A stretch of 34,303 nucleotides of DNA from Candidatus Bipolaricaulota bacterium (GTDB lineage: Bacteria > Bipolaricaulota > Bipolaricaulia > Bipolaricaulales > Bipolaricaulaceae): contig JACIWM010000004.1 of the NCBI GenBank assembly GCA_014360945.1, positions 1-34,303 on the forward strand, given 5' to 3'. The position numbers and the translations under genes were made by a program. Shown piece by piece: positions 8,423-17,052 of the stretch. The first letter of the stretch is position 1. Every line of letters begins with the position of its first letter. The notes below the pieces were generated by a model. It ran no database searches and was not told the DNA's origin. It worked only from the letters and a program-made list of their open reading frames with translations.

Positions 8423-9589
8423 TCACATCCCCACGAGGCGTCCATGCACGGCGGGATCGAAAAGCTCCGTTTCGCCAGCCTCATTACAGATGAGGAGCAT
8501 GTAGGGGACACCGAGGCGGTCGCCCTCGGGACTGAAGCTCAGGGGGCCGGTGATGCCCTCTCCGACCACTACGCCGCTGCGGAGGTAGTCGGCCACCACC
8601 GCTGGATCAAAGGACTGCGTGGCCTCGATGGCGAAGTACAGGGTGAAGATGGCGTCTGCCGCATAGGTGGCCCAGGGGCTATCGTGAATGGGGCCGTATT
8701 TGGCCTCATAGGCCGTCACGAACTCCTTGGCCAATGGGTACTTCTCCACAAGGAACGCAGGAAGCGGCTCCTGGGTGATCATCGCTCCCACCACCGCATC
8801 CAGGCCGGCGATCTTCACGGTCTCGGAGATGGGGCAGGCGTTGGACCCCACGGCCTTGATCTTCTTCCAGTCCAGTCCAAGGTCTTTCCCCTGGCGGAGG
8901 AGCAACGCCCACTCCGGATAATAGCCGGTGTAGTACCAAATGTCGGGGTTGGCATCGCGCAGGGCCGTGAGGGCCGGGGTGTAGTCGCGCTCACCGGGCA
9001 TGATGGCGTCGTAATAGACGAGCTCAACCTTTCCTTCGTCGAGGAGGGGCTTCATGAACCGGAGGACGTCCTCCGCCACCCCCAGGGCGTACGCGGTGTT
9101 ATCGTGCATGACGGCAATCCTTTTTGCTCCAAAGAGCGGGATCACGTATTCCACAAAGAACCGAGCCTGAGAGTCGTCACGGCCGGAGGTGCGGAAATAA
9201 TATTTGAAACCGCGCGCGGAAAGATCCACCCGCGTGCACCCGTAGTTGATGTGGAGGACGCCCTCCTCCTCGTAGAGCTCGCTTGAGGGCATGCAGACCA
9301 TGGACCCGTAGGTGCCCACCACGAACTTCACCCCGGCGGCGATGAGTTTTTGGGCGGCAAGAGTCCCGCCTTTGGGCGTACCGTTATCATCCTCCACTAC
9401 AAGCTGAATAGGGCGGCCAAGAATCCCCCCGCGAGCGTTCACAAGTTCCACGGCGATCTGCACCGACTTCAGAGCCCAATCACCTTCCACCGCCCAAGGC
9501 CCGGTAAGTGGACCTTGGAACCCGATGAGAATGGGCTGCGCCCCCGCACTCAACGCCAACAACACCAAACCCAAAACAACAAACCGCAT
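8423..9589 (-). CDS. ABC transporter periplasmic substrate-binding protein, LivJ/LivK family
   Basis: Signal peptide MRFVVLGLVLLALSAGAQ; IGFQGPLTGPWAVEGDWALKSVQIAVELVNARGGILGRPIQLVVEDDNGTP (type I periplasmic-binding fold); adjacent to liv genes. Confidence 0.93.
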   Translation of the reverse strand: MRFVVLGLVLLALSAGAQPILIGFQGPLTGPWAVEGDWALKSVQIAVELVNARGGILGRPIQLVVEDDNGTPKGGTLAAQKLIAAGVKFVVGTYGSMVCMPSSELYEEEGVLHINYGCTRVDLSARGFKYYFRTSGRDDSQARFFVEYVIPLFGAKRIAVMHDNTAYALGVAEDVLRFMKPLLDEGKVELVYYDAIMPGERDYTPALTALRDANPDIWYYTGYYPEWALLLRQGKDLGLDWKKIKAVGSNACPISETVKIAGLDAVVGAMITQEPLPAFLVEKYPLAKEFVTAYEAKYGPIHDSPWATYAADAIFTLYFAIEATQSFDPAVVADYLRSGVVVGEGITGPLSFSPEGDRLGVPYMLLICNEAGETELFDPAVHGRLVGM

Positions 9590-9734
9590 AGCCCACCCCC
9601 TTACTAGAAAATTTTTTGACTATTCCAATCCAAATGCAGCTTCGTTGGCGTGCGAAAACCACCTCCTTTCTTTGAGGTTGCCGTACTATAGGCGGGGAAG
9701 GGCGGGTCTGTCAACTCTTGCTAAGGGAAACTCA

Positions 9735-9740
9735 TATAAT
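9735..9740 (+). promoter_or_regulatory. Consensus -10 box (TATAAT) immediately upstream of the EamA gene
   Basis: Exact TATAAT 2 nt before GTG 9743 and 8 nt before GTG 9749; -35 weak. Confidence 0.5.
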
Positions 9741-9742
9741 GC

Positions 9743-10579
9743 GTGGGCGTGGGATATTTTGCGATCTTGGGAGCGGCCATCCTGTGGGGGTTGATCGGGC
9801 CTGTTTCCAAACTGGCGTTCCAAGGTGGCGCTGTCCCGATGGAGGTCGCGTTCTTCCGAGCCCTTTTCGCCTGGATATTTTTCTTTTTCCATGCTGTTTG
9901 GCGCAGGAAATTGCGCTTTTCTCTACGGGATCTTGTCTTTTTTGTTCCCTTCGGTTTGGTGGGGGTCACCGTGTTCTATGCCTCGTATCAGCTGGCCATT
10001 GAGCGTTGCGGCGCAGCCCTGGCCAGTGTGCTTCTTTATACGGCCCCCATTTGGGTTGTGGTGTTAAGCCCGTGGGTATTGGGGGAGAGGATAACGTTGA
10101 GGAAAGCCGTGGCCTTGGTCCTTGCTGTAAGCGGCGTTTTTCTGGTGAGCGGAGAAGGGGAGCTTACCCTCAATCCCTTAGGGCTCTTATTCGGCCTTTT
10201 GTCCGGTTTTTCCTACGCCCTTTACTACCTCTTTGGGAAGCGGTTTCTTGCGGGCTATCCCACTTCCTATACCTTTTCCTACGCGCTTTTGGTGGGCGGC
10301 CTCGGCCTTCTTCCGTTTTTAAGGGTCCAGGAGAAAACAGCCGTGGCCTGGGGAGCCCTCGTCTTTCTTGCGTTTTTCTCCACTTATGGTGCTTATTCTC
10401 TTTATTTTGCGGGCCTCAAAAGACTTCCGGCTTCCAAAGCGGCGATCATCGCCACCTTGGAGCCGGTGGTGGCGGCCATCGTCGCTCATCTTTGGTGGAA
10501 AGAGAATCTTACCATTCTAGCTATCCTGGGTTCCGGCCTTATCCTTGCTGCGGCCGTTTTGGGAAGCCAAGGCAAATAG
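9743..10579 (+). CDS. EamA/DMT-superfamily transporter
   Basis: About 10 predicted hydrophobic segments; two EamA-like repeats (ILGAAILWGLIGPVSKLAF ... ALASVLLYTAPIWVVVLSPWVLGERITLRKAVALVLAVSGVFLV ... ASKAAIIATLEPVVAAIVAHLWWKENLT). Real start may be GTG 9749. Confidence 0.88.
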   Translation: MGVGYFAILGAAILWGLIGPVSKLAFQGGAVPMEVAFFRALFAWIFFFFHAVWRRKLRFSLRDLVFFVPFGLVGVTVFYASYQLAIERCGAALASVLLYTAPIWVVVLSPWVLGERITLRKAVALVLAVSGVFLVSGEGELTLNPLGLLFGLLSGFSYALYYLFGKRFLAGYPTSYTFSYALLVGGLGLLPFLRVQEKTAVAWGALVFLAFFSTYGAYSLYFAGLKRLPASKAAIIATLEPVVAAIVAHLWWKENLTILAILGSGLILAAAVLGSQGK

Positions 10580-10589
10580 GGTTGCCTTG
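10568..10589. repeat. 22-bp inverted repeat (8-bp arms) overlapping the putative -35 of the glycyl radical enzyme operon
   Basis: CAAGGCAA-ATAGGG-TTGCCTTG, perfect arms. Confidence 0.6.
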
Positions 10590-10610
10590 CCATGGCCGGC
10601 CGCTTATAGT
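10582..10610 (+). promoter_or_regulatory. Putative sigma70-type promoter for the glycyl radical enzyme operon
   Basis: TTGCCT (10582-10587), 17-nt spacer, TATAGT (10605-10610); GGAGG Shine-Dalgarno at 10616-10620 precedes ATG 10627. Confidence 0.55.
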
Positions 10611-10626
10611 GCCGCGGAGGTGCGGG

Positions 10627-13044
10627 ATGGCTGTGGAAGTGGAAGTAGAGCGGCGGAGGGCCACGATAAAGCCGATAAATGAGCGCATCGCCCGCCTGCG
10701 GGAGGAAAGCGTGCGGGCCGAGGTGCGGGTCTGCGCGGAGCGGGCCCGTCTTATCACCGAGTTTTACAAAAGTGGAGAAGCTCAGGGGCTTCCCATCCCC
10801 ATCCAGCGGGCCTTGGCTTTCAAATACCTCATGGAGCGGGTGAGCCTTCCCGTGGAGGAAGGACAGCTCATCGTGGGCCTGCGCGGCACCGGCCCAAAAA
10901 TGGTCCCTACCTACCCGGAGATCTGCGTCCATAGCCTAAAAGACCTGGAGATTCTTGATGCCCGGGAAAGCATGCCCTACCGGGTGGATGAGGAGACCAA
11001 GCGCCTTTATGCCGAGGAGATCATTCCGTTTTGGCAAGGAAAGTCCATGCGGGATCTTATTTTCTCCCACCTTCCCCAGGAATGGATTGACGCTTATGAA
11101 GCCGGGGTTTGGACGGAATTCATGGAGCAGCGGGCCCCTGGCCACACCGCCGGCGGCGAACGAATTTTCCAAAAGGGTCTCCTTGACATAAAAGAGGAGA
11201 TCGCTCAGGCCATGAAGAGCCTTGATCCTGCTGATCCCGAATACTACGAAAAGTTCGTCGAACTCAAGGCCATGGATATCGCCGCCGATGCCCTCCTCAT
11301 CTATGCCGAGCGCTACGCCAAAAAACTCGAAGAGATGGCAAAGGAAGAGAAAGATCCGGAGAGGAAGCGGGAGCTTTTGGAGATGGCGGAGATCTGCCGG
11401 TGGGTTCCGGCCCACCCGCCCCGCACCTTCTGGGAGGCCCTCCAACACTACTGGTTCATCCACGTGGGCGTCACCTACGAGACGAACCCCTGGGATTCTT
11501 TCAACCCGGGAAGGATTGATCAGCACCTTTACCCCTTCTACCAGCGCGACCTGGGGGAGGGAAGGCTCACGCGGGAGCGGGCCAAAGAGCTTCTCCAGGC
11601 CTTTTGGCTCAAGTTCAATAACCAGCCGGCGGTGCCGAAGGTGGGGGTCACCGCCGAGGAAAGCTTCACCTACAACGATTTTTCCAAGCTCAATCTGGGT
11701 GGGCTTAAGGCCGACGGAAGCGATGGGGTGAACGAACTTTCCTTCCTCATCCTCGAGGTTTTGGAGGAGATGCGAACTCTACAACCCAACACCGCCGTTC
11801 TCATTAGCAACAAAACCCCTGATCGATTCCTCATCCGCGCTTTAGAGGTCGTGGCCCCAGGTTTTGGAGAACCGCCTCTCTTCAACTTCGATGGGGTCAT
11901 AGTGAAAATGCTTCGCCAGGGAAAAACCCTGGAGGATGCGCGCACCTCCGGGGTGAGCGGCTGCGTGGAAACCGGGGCCTTTGGAAAGGAATGCTACATC
12001 CTCACAGGCTACCTGAACCTTCCGAAGATCCTGGAGATCACCCTCCATAACGGCGTTGATCCCCGCACGGGGAAGAAAATCGGGATCGAGACCGGCGATC
12101 CTCGGGAATTCCGAAGCTATGAGGATCTTTGGCAGGCTTTCCTCAAGCAGCTTGAATATTTTGTGACCGTGAAGATGAAGGGCAACGACATCATCGAGGC
12201 CCTTTATGCCCGTCATCTTCCGGTGCCATTCCTCTCCCTTTGGATTGAGGATTGCGTGAAGAACGCCCGGGATTACAACGCCGGCGGGGCCCGCTACAAC
12301 ACCCAATACCTTCAGATCGTGGGTTTGGGCACCCTCACCAATGCCCTTTCCGCCCTGAAATTCCATGTGTTCGAAAGAAAAACGTTCACCATGGAGGAGA
12401 TTCTGCGCGCGCTTTCCGCAGATTTCTTCGGCCCTTACGAGATAACGCGCCAGATTCTTCTCAATAAATCCCCGCGCTATGGGGAGGACGATGATTATGC
12501 CGATTCCATCGCCAAGGCCATTGTGGACGAGGTGGTAAGGCTTGTGGAGAGTTTCCCGCCCACGCCTGTGCGCCGGGCTTCCCGCCGGGTGTATTTCCTA
12601 CCAACCACCGTGCACGTGTATTTCGGGAAGGTAACGGGAGCCACGCCCGACGGAAGAAAAGCCGGCACTCCTGTTTCCGAAGGGGTTTCCCCGGTGCAGG
12701 GGACGGATCGAAAAGGGATCGCCGCGGTGTTCCGCTCGGTGGCCAAGTGTGACTGGGACAAGACCGGCGGCGCCCTCCTCAACCAAAAGCTCAGCCCGGA
12801 TCTCCTTTCCGACGAGGAAAGCCTGCGTAAACTGGCTCAGCTCATCCGGGTCTTTTTCAACCTAGGTGGGCACCATGTGCAATTCAACGTGGTGAGCGCT
12901 GAGCTTCTGCGGGAAGCGCAGAGAAGGCCCCAAGATTTCCAGGATCTCATGGTGCGGGTGGCCGGCTACAGCGACTATTTCGTGAACCTCCCTCGTGGGC
13001 TTCAGGAGGAGATCATCGCCCGCACGGAGCATAAGCATTGGTAA
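10627..13044 (+). CDS. Glycyl radical enzyme, pyruvate formate-lyase superfamily; probable trans-4-hydroxy-L-proline dehydratase-like
   Basis: Active-site TSGVSGCVETGAFGKECYILTGYLNLPKILE (Cys-x-Glu); C-terminal glycyl radical motif RVAGYSDYFVNL; EEIIPFWQGKSMRD, WTEFMEQRAPGHT, GIETGDPREFRSYEDLWQAF and YGEDDDYAD blocks resemble hydroxyproline dehydratases as I recall them. The ORF track start at 10006 is a spurious extension. Confidence 0.85.
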   Translation: MAVEVEVERRRATIKPINERIARLREESVRAEVRVCAERARLITEFYKSGEAQGLPIPIQRALAFKYLMERVSLPVEEGQLIVGLRGTGPKMVPTYPEICVHSLKDLEILDARESMPYRVDEETKRLYAEEIIPFWQGKSMRDLIFSHLPQEWIDAYEAGVWTEFMEQRAPGHTAGGERIFQKGLLDIKEEIAQAMKSLDPADPEYYEKFVELKAMDIAADALLIYAERYAKKLEEMAKEEKDPERKRELLEMAEICRWVPAHPPRTFWEALQHYWFIHVGVTYETNPWDSFNPGRIDQHLYPFYQRDLGEGRLTRERAKELLQAFWLKFNNQPAVPKVGVTAEESFTYNDFSKLNLGGLKADGSDGVNELSFLILEVLEEMRTLQPNTAVLISNKTPDRFLIRALEVVAPGFGEPPLFNFDGVIVKMLRQGKTLEDARTSGVSGCVETGAFGKECYILTGYLNLPKILEITLHNGVDPRTGKKIGIETGDPREFRSYEDLWQAFLKQLEYFVTVKMKGNDIIEALYARHLPVPFLSLWIEDCVKNARDYNAGGARYNTQYLQIVGLGTLTNALSALKFHVFERKTFTMEEILRALSADFFGPYEITRQILLNKSPRYGEDDDYADSIAKAIVDEVVRLVESFPPTPVRRASRRVYFLPTTVHVYFGKVTGATPDGRKAGTPVSEGVSPVQGTDRKGIAAVFRSVAKCDWDKTGGALLNQKLSPDLLSDEESLRKLAQLIRVFFNLGGHHVQFNVVSAELLREAQRRPQDFQDLMVRVAGYSDYFVNLPRGLQEEIIARTEHKHW

Positions 13045-13958
13045 TGGACGCAACCGGGGTCATCTTCGACATTCAACGTTTCTCCGTGCACGATGGGCCG
13101 GGAATCCGCACCACCGTTTTCCTCAAAGGCTGTCCCCTTCGTTGCCGTTGGTGCCATAACCCCGAGGGCATCTTTCCGGAGCCGGAGCTCATGTTTTTCG
13201 AGTACAAATGCATCTCCTGCGGGACCTGCGCCCGCGTTTGCCCGGAAAAGGCCATTTTCTTTTCGCCTGAAGGTAGAAAAGAGAAGGCCTTTCCCAAGCT
13301 TGAGCGGGAAAAGTGCACGGGTTGTGGAGTCTGTGCGGAGGCCTGCCCGAGCGGCGCCTGGCGGTTAGTGGGAAAGCGAATAACCGTTGGGGAGCTTATT
13401 TCCGTTTTGGAGCGAGACGAGGTTCTATACGATCGTTCTCAGGGTGGGGTGACTTTTTCCGGTGGAGAGCCCCTTTTTCAGCCCGATTTTCTTTTTTTCG
13501 CGCTTCAGGCTTGCAAAGAGCGGCGGATCCATACGGCCGTGGACACCTCCGGCTATGCTTCGCCCGCTGTTCTTGCAAGAATCGCGCCCCTTGCGGATCT
13601 TTTTCTTTTCGACCTGAAGCCCATGGATGAGGAGGAGCATCGCCGCTATACCGGAGTTTCAAATCGGATTATTCACGAGAACCTTCGAGCGCTTGTGCGG
13701 CTTGGCCGACCGGTGGTGGTGCGGGTTCCCTTGATCCCTGGAATCACCGACACGGAAAGGAATATTCAGGCTTTGGCCGGGTTTCTGCGGGAGCTTCGAC
13801 ACGGGATTCAAGGGGTGGATCTCCTTCCCTACCACGACGTGGCTGAAAAGTACCAGCGTTTGGGGCGCACTTACGGCATGCCCTCCCTTTCCCGACCGGC
13901 GGAGGAAAGGGTGGCTGAGCTTCGGGATCGGCTCGCCCGCGCGGTTTTCGGAAGATAA
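13044..13958 (+). CDS. Glycyl radical enzyme activating protein (radical SAM, with two extra [4Fe-4S] motifs)
   Basis: DGPGIRTTVFLKGCPLRCRWCHNPEG (CxxxCxxC); CISCGTCARVCP and CTGCGVCAEACP; TFSGGEPLFQPDFL. ATG overlaps the TAA of the glycyl radical enzyme (TAATG). Confidence 0.93.
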   Translation: MDATGVIFDIQRFSVHDGPGIRTTVFLKGCPLRCRWCHNPEGIFPEPELMFFEYKCISCGTCARVCPEKAIFFSPEGRKEKAFPKLEREKCTGCGVCAEACPSGAWRLVGKRITVGELISVLERDEVLYDRSQGGVTFSGGEPLFQPDFLFFALQACKERRIHTAVDTSGYASPAVLARIAPLADLFLFDLKPMDEEEHRRYTGVSNRIIHENLRALVRLGRPVVVRVPLIPGITDTERNIQALAGFLRELRHGIQGVDLLPYHDVAEKYQRLGRTYGMPSLSRPAEERVAELRDRLARAVFGR

Positions 13959-14683
13959 TGGACTTTTTGGTGGACCCCGTTTTTCTTGCCTTCCTTTTTG
14001 GGCTCATCGTATTTGGCATCTCCCTTTGGCATCGTCGCAGATGGGGCATCCTTTTCGGCCCGGGACTTGCCGTCTTTTATTTTCTCTCCACCGCTCCGGG
14101 AGCCAATCTTCTTCTTCGACCTTTGGAGGAACGTTATCCGCCTCTTCTTTCCCCACCTGATGTTCCGGCCATTGTGGTCCTAAGCGGTGGGGAAAATTTT
14201 CTGTCGGGAAGGCCCGCTTTAAGCAGCCTTCCCCCTTCCACCTTAGCTCGGGTCGCGGAAGGAGTCCGGATTTTTTGGACTCTGGAAGGAAAACCCATCC
14301 TATGGTTCGTGGGCGGGGCAGGCACGGAAGGAAAAGGAATTCCCCTCATGGCCCAGGCCGCGTGGGAATTGGGGGTTCCCCAAGAGAAGGTGCGCTGGCT
14401 CACGGCCTCCCGCAACACTTGGGAGGATGCAGCCTTGGTGGCCCAAAATCTCGGGCCCTTTCCCTTCATCCTCGTGACCTCCGCCTTTCACATGCCCCGG
14501 GCCATGGAGAGTTTCCTCGCCCATAATTTGAACCCGATTCCGGCGCCATGCGGTCATCTTTCCATCGCTTCCCGGTCCTATCGCCGCTACCTTCCTTCGG
14601 CCCAGGTCCTTTCCGCCTCCGCCCTGGCCGTGCGGGAATACTTCGCTCTTCTTTGGTATCGCTTGCGTTACCTTCCCGGCTGA
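13958..14683 (+). CDS. DUF218 / YdcF-SanA-like membrane-anchored protein
   Basis: Two N-terminal TM segments; AIVVLSGGENF, LTASRNTWEDA, FILVTSAFHMPRAMESF. Confidence 0.8.
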   Translation: MDFLVDPVFLAFLFGLIVFGISLWHRRRWGILFGPGLAVFYFLSTAPGANLLLRPLEERYPPLLSPPDVPAIVVLSGGENFLSGRPALSSLPPSTLARVAEGVRIFWTLEGKPILWFVGGAGTEGKGIPLMAQAAWELGVPQEKVRWLTASRNTWEDAALVAQNLGPFPFILVTSAFHMPRAMESFLAHNLNPIPAPCGHLSIASRSYRRYLPSAQVLSASALAVREYFALLWYRLRYLPG

Positions 14684-14699
14684 GGAGAATGCCTGCGCC

Positions 14700-14957
14700 A
14701 TGTGTTTAGCCATTCCCGTGCGGGTGGTGGCAGTAGAGGGGAACGTGGCCACCGTGGATGTGGGCGGCTCTCGGGCCAAGGCCCGCCTGGATGCCCTGGG
14801 TGAACCCGTCCGGGTGGGTGATTACCTCCTTGTCCATGCGGGTTTCGCCATCCGCCGCCTGGACCCCGCGGACGCCGAGGAAACCTTGCGGCTTTGGGAC
14901 GAAATCCTCAGTCTTGACGAAAAAGGAGATGAACACGGAGCTTTTCCGTCTTCGTGA
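14700..14957 (+). CDS. hypC: Hydrogenase maturation chaperone HypC
   Basis: N-terminal MCLAIPVRVV; VGDYLLVHAGFAIRRLDPADAEETL. Confidence 0.93.
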   Translation: MCLAIPVRVVAVEGNVATVDVGGSRAKARLDALGEPVRVGDYLLVHAGFAIRRLDPADAEETLRLWDEILSLDEKGDEHGAFPSS

Positions 14958-16020
14958 TCCGAAGCGCGCCCGGGATTTTCAGCGCCTTCTTTCGCGCCTC
15001 GCTCCTTCCCATCCGGTGAAGATCGTGCACGTGTGCGGAACTCACGAGATCACCATCGCCCAATATGGCCTGCGAAGTCTTCTTCCGGAGAATGTGGAGG
15101 TTTTTGAAGGCCCGGGCTGTCCGGTGTGTGTGACCTCCACCCAGGATTTGGACTGTGCCCTACAGATCGCCGAGCGGGGCGCGATTCTTTGCACCTTTGG
15201 GGACATGACCCGGGTTCCGGGAAGCCGGATGACGTTGGAGGAGGCGCGGGCGGAGGGCGCGGACGTGCGGGTCGTGCTTTCCGCCGCGGATGCCGTGGAG
15301 ATCGCCCGCCGCAATCCGGAAAAACCAGTGGTGTTCTTCGCCGTAGGCTTTGAGACCACCGCGCCCGGCACGGCCGCCGTCCTCCTCGATAACCCCCCGG
15401 ACAATTTTTTCGTCCTCGTGAGCCACAAGTTAATTCCTCCGGCGTTGGCCGCCCTCCTTTCCCAGGAGCCCCGGGAGATCTCGGCCTTCCTTGCTCCCGG
15501 GCATGTTTCCACCGTGATCGGTGCCGGAGCTTATCGACCGCTTGCCGAGGAATTTCGGGTGCCCATTGTCGTCGCGGGGTTTGAGCCCCTGGATATTTTG
15601 TATGGGCTAAGTCTCATCCTTCGCCAGCTTCGGGAGGGCCGGGCGGGGGTGGAGAACGCTTATCCCCGCGCGGTCACCGAGGAAGGGAATCTGCGGGCCC
15701 AGGAGCTTTTTCGGGAAGTTTTTCGGATCGGTCCGGCAATATGGCGAGGGATCGGGGAGATCCCGGACTCCGGCTTTTATCTGCGCGAGGAATTTCGGGA
15801 CCACGACGCGCAGAAGGAGTTCGGGGTGGTGGGAAGGATGGGCGAGGAGAAGCCACCTGGCTGCCGCTGCGCCGAGGTCCTCATGGCCAAAGCTATCCCC
15901 ACAGATTGCCCCCTTTACGAGAAAGTCTGTACGCCCCTTACGCCGGTGGGCCCGTGCATGGTGGGTGCCGAGGGCGCTTGTAACATTTGGTACCGCTACT
16001 CCGGGAGGCCCAGGCTATGA
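14929..16020 (+). CDS. hypD: Hydrogenase formation protein HypD (Fe-(CN)2CO assembly)
   Basis: VHVCGTHEITIAQYGLRSLLPENVEVFEGPGCPVCVT; FFAVGFETTAPGTA; APGHVSTVIG; start ATG 14929 after AAAAGGAG. Confidence 0.95.
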   Translation: MNTELFRLRDPKRARDFQRLLSRLAPSHPVKIVHVCGTHEITIAQYGLRSLLPENVEVFEGPGCPVCVTSTQDLDCALQIAERGAILCTFGDMTRVPGSRMTLEEARAEGADVRVVLSAADAVEIARRNPEKPVVFFAVGFETTAPGTAAVLLDNPPDNFFVLVSHKLIPPALAALLSQEPREISAFLAPGHVSTVIGAGAYRPLAEEFRVPIVVAGFEPLDILYGLSLILRQLREGRAGVENAYPRAVTEEGNLRAQELFREVFRIGPAIWRGIGEIPDSGFYLREEFRDHDAQKEFGVVGRMGEEKPPGCRCAEVLMAKAIPTDCPLYEKVCTPLTPVGPCMVGAEGACNIWYRYSGRPRL

Positions 16021-17042
16021 CCCGGCTTTTGGAGGAGAAGATCACGGCCCTGCACGGCGCGGGCGGCCAGGTCATGGAAAAGCTCATCGCTGAGCGCATC
16101 CTTCCCAAATTCAAGTTCCGCGCGGCCGGCCCCATTGGCCTCGATCACCTCGACGACGGGGCCGTGGTGGACCTTCCGCCGGGGAAACTGGTGATCACCA
16201 CCGATAGCCACGTGGTGAAGCCCCTTTTCTTTCCTGGCGGAGACATCGGGAAGCTTGCGGTGACCGGGACGGTGAACGACCTTGTGGTGATGGGCGCGCG
16301 GCCAGTGGCCATGACTTTGGCAGTAGTGGTGGAGGAAGGTTTTCCCCTTTCCGATTTGGAGCGCATCCTGGAATCCGCGGCCCAAGTCCTTTCCAAGCTT
16401 GGCCTCCCTTTGGTCACCGGAGACACCAAAGTGATGGGAAAAGGCGAGCTGGACGGGATCGTCCTCAACACCACGGGAATAGGGGTGGCGGAGAGGCCCA
16501 TTTCCGATGCTGGTCTTAAGGAGGGCGACTGGATCGTGGTCACCGGGCCAGTGGGCGACCATGGCATGGCCATTCTTTGTGCCCGGAACGAGCTTCCCGT
16601 GGAAAGCCCGGTGGGAAGTGACGTAGCCCCGCTTTGGCCGGCCTTAGCTGAGGCTGTTGCTACCGGTGGAATCACGGCCATGAAGGACCCCACCCGCGGC
16701 GGCTTGGCCGCGGCATTGAACGAGATGGCCAGAAAATCCGGGGTGGGAATCGAGGTGGAGGAAGAAAAAATTCCGGTCCGGCCGGAGGTGCGGGGACTGT
16801 GTGAGCTTTTGGGATTGAGTCCTTATGAGCTTGCGTGCGAAGGCCGGGCGGTTTTGGGGGTGCGGGAAGAAAAACTCGAACAGGTTTTGGCCGCCCTTTG
16901 CCGTCATCCCCTCACGGCCCAGGCCCAGGTCATCGGCCGGACGAGCCGAGAATATTCGGGAAAGGTGGTGCTGCGCACCGCCGTGGGCGGAAAAAGGTTT
17001 TTGGAGATGCCCCTGGGCGATCCCGTGCCCAGGATCTGTTAG
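16017..17042 (+). CDS. hypE: Hydrogenase expression/formation protein HypE
   Basis: HGAGGQVMEKLI; DDGAVV; TTDSHVVKPLFFPGGDIGKLAVTGTVNDL; DPTRGGLAAALNE; C-terminal PRIC. ATGA overlap with hypD. Confidence 0.95.
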   Translation: MTRLLEEKITALHGAGGQVMEKLIAERILPKFKFRAAGPIGLDHLDDGAVVDLPPGKLVITTDSHVVKPLFFPGGDIGKLAVTGTVNDLVVMGARPVAMTLAVVVEEGFPLSDLERILESAAQVLSKLGLPLVTGDTKVMGKGELDGIVLNTTGIGVAERPISDAGLKEGDWIVVTGPVGDHGMAILCARNELPVESPVGSDVAPLWPALAEAVATGGITAMKDPTRGGLAAALNEMARKSGVGIEVEEEKIPVRPEVRGLCELLGLSPYELACEGRAVLGVREEKLEQVLAALCRHPLTAQAQVIGRTSREYSGKVVLRTAVGGKRFLEMPLGDPVPRIC

Positions 17043-17052
17043 GCCGGGAAAC

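Noticed and set aside
8444-9286. 280-aa plus-strand ORF antisense to the substrate-binding protein
   Set aside because: No family motifs; shadow ORF of a well-supported gene
9480-9662. Possible leader peptide upstream of the substrate-binding protein (minus strand)
   Set aside because: GTG start overlaps the GGAGG itself and the frame runs into the binding-protein gene; not convincing
9661-9678. Small ACCTC...GAGGT hairpin in the liv upstream region
   Set aside because: Only 5-bp arms; could occur by chance
10006-10626. N-terminal extension of the glycyl radical enzyme ORF in the track
   Set aside because: Out of frame over the EamA gene, low-complexity Arg/Pro/Ser sequence; true start ATG 10627 has GGAGG upstream
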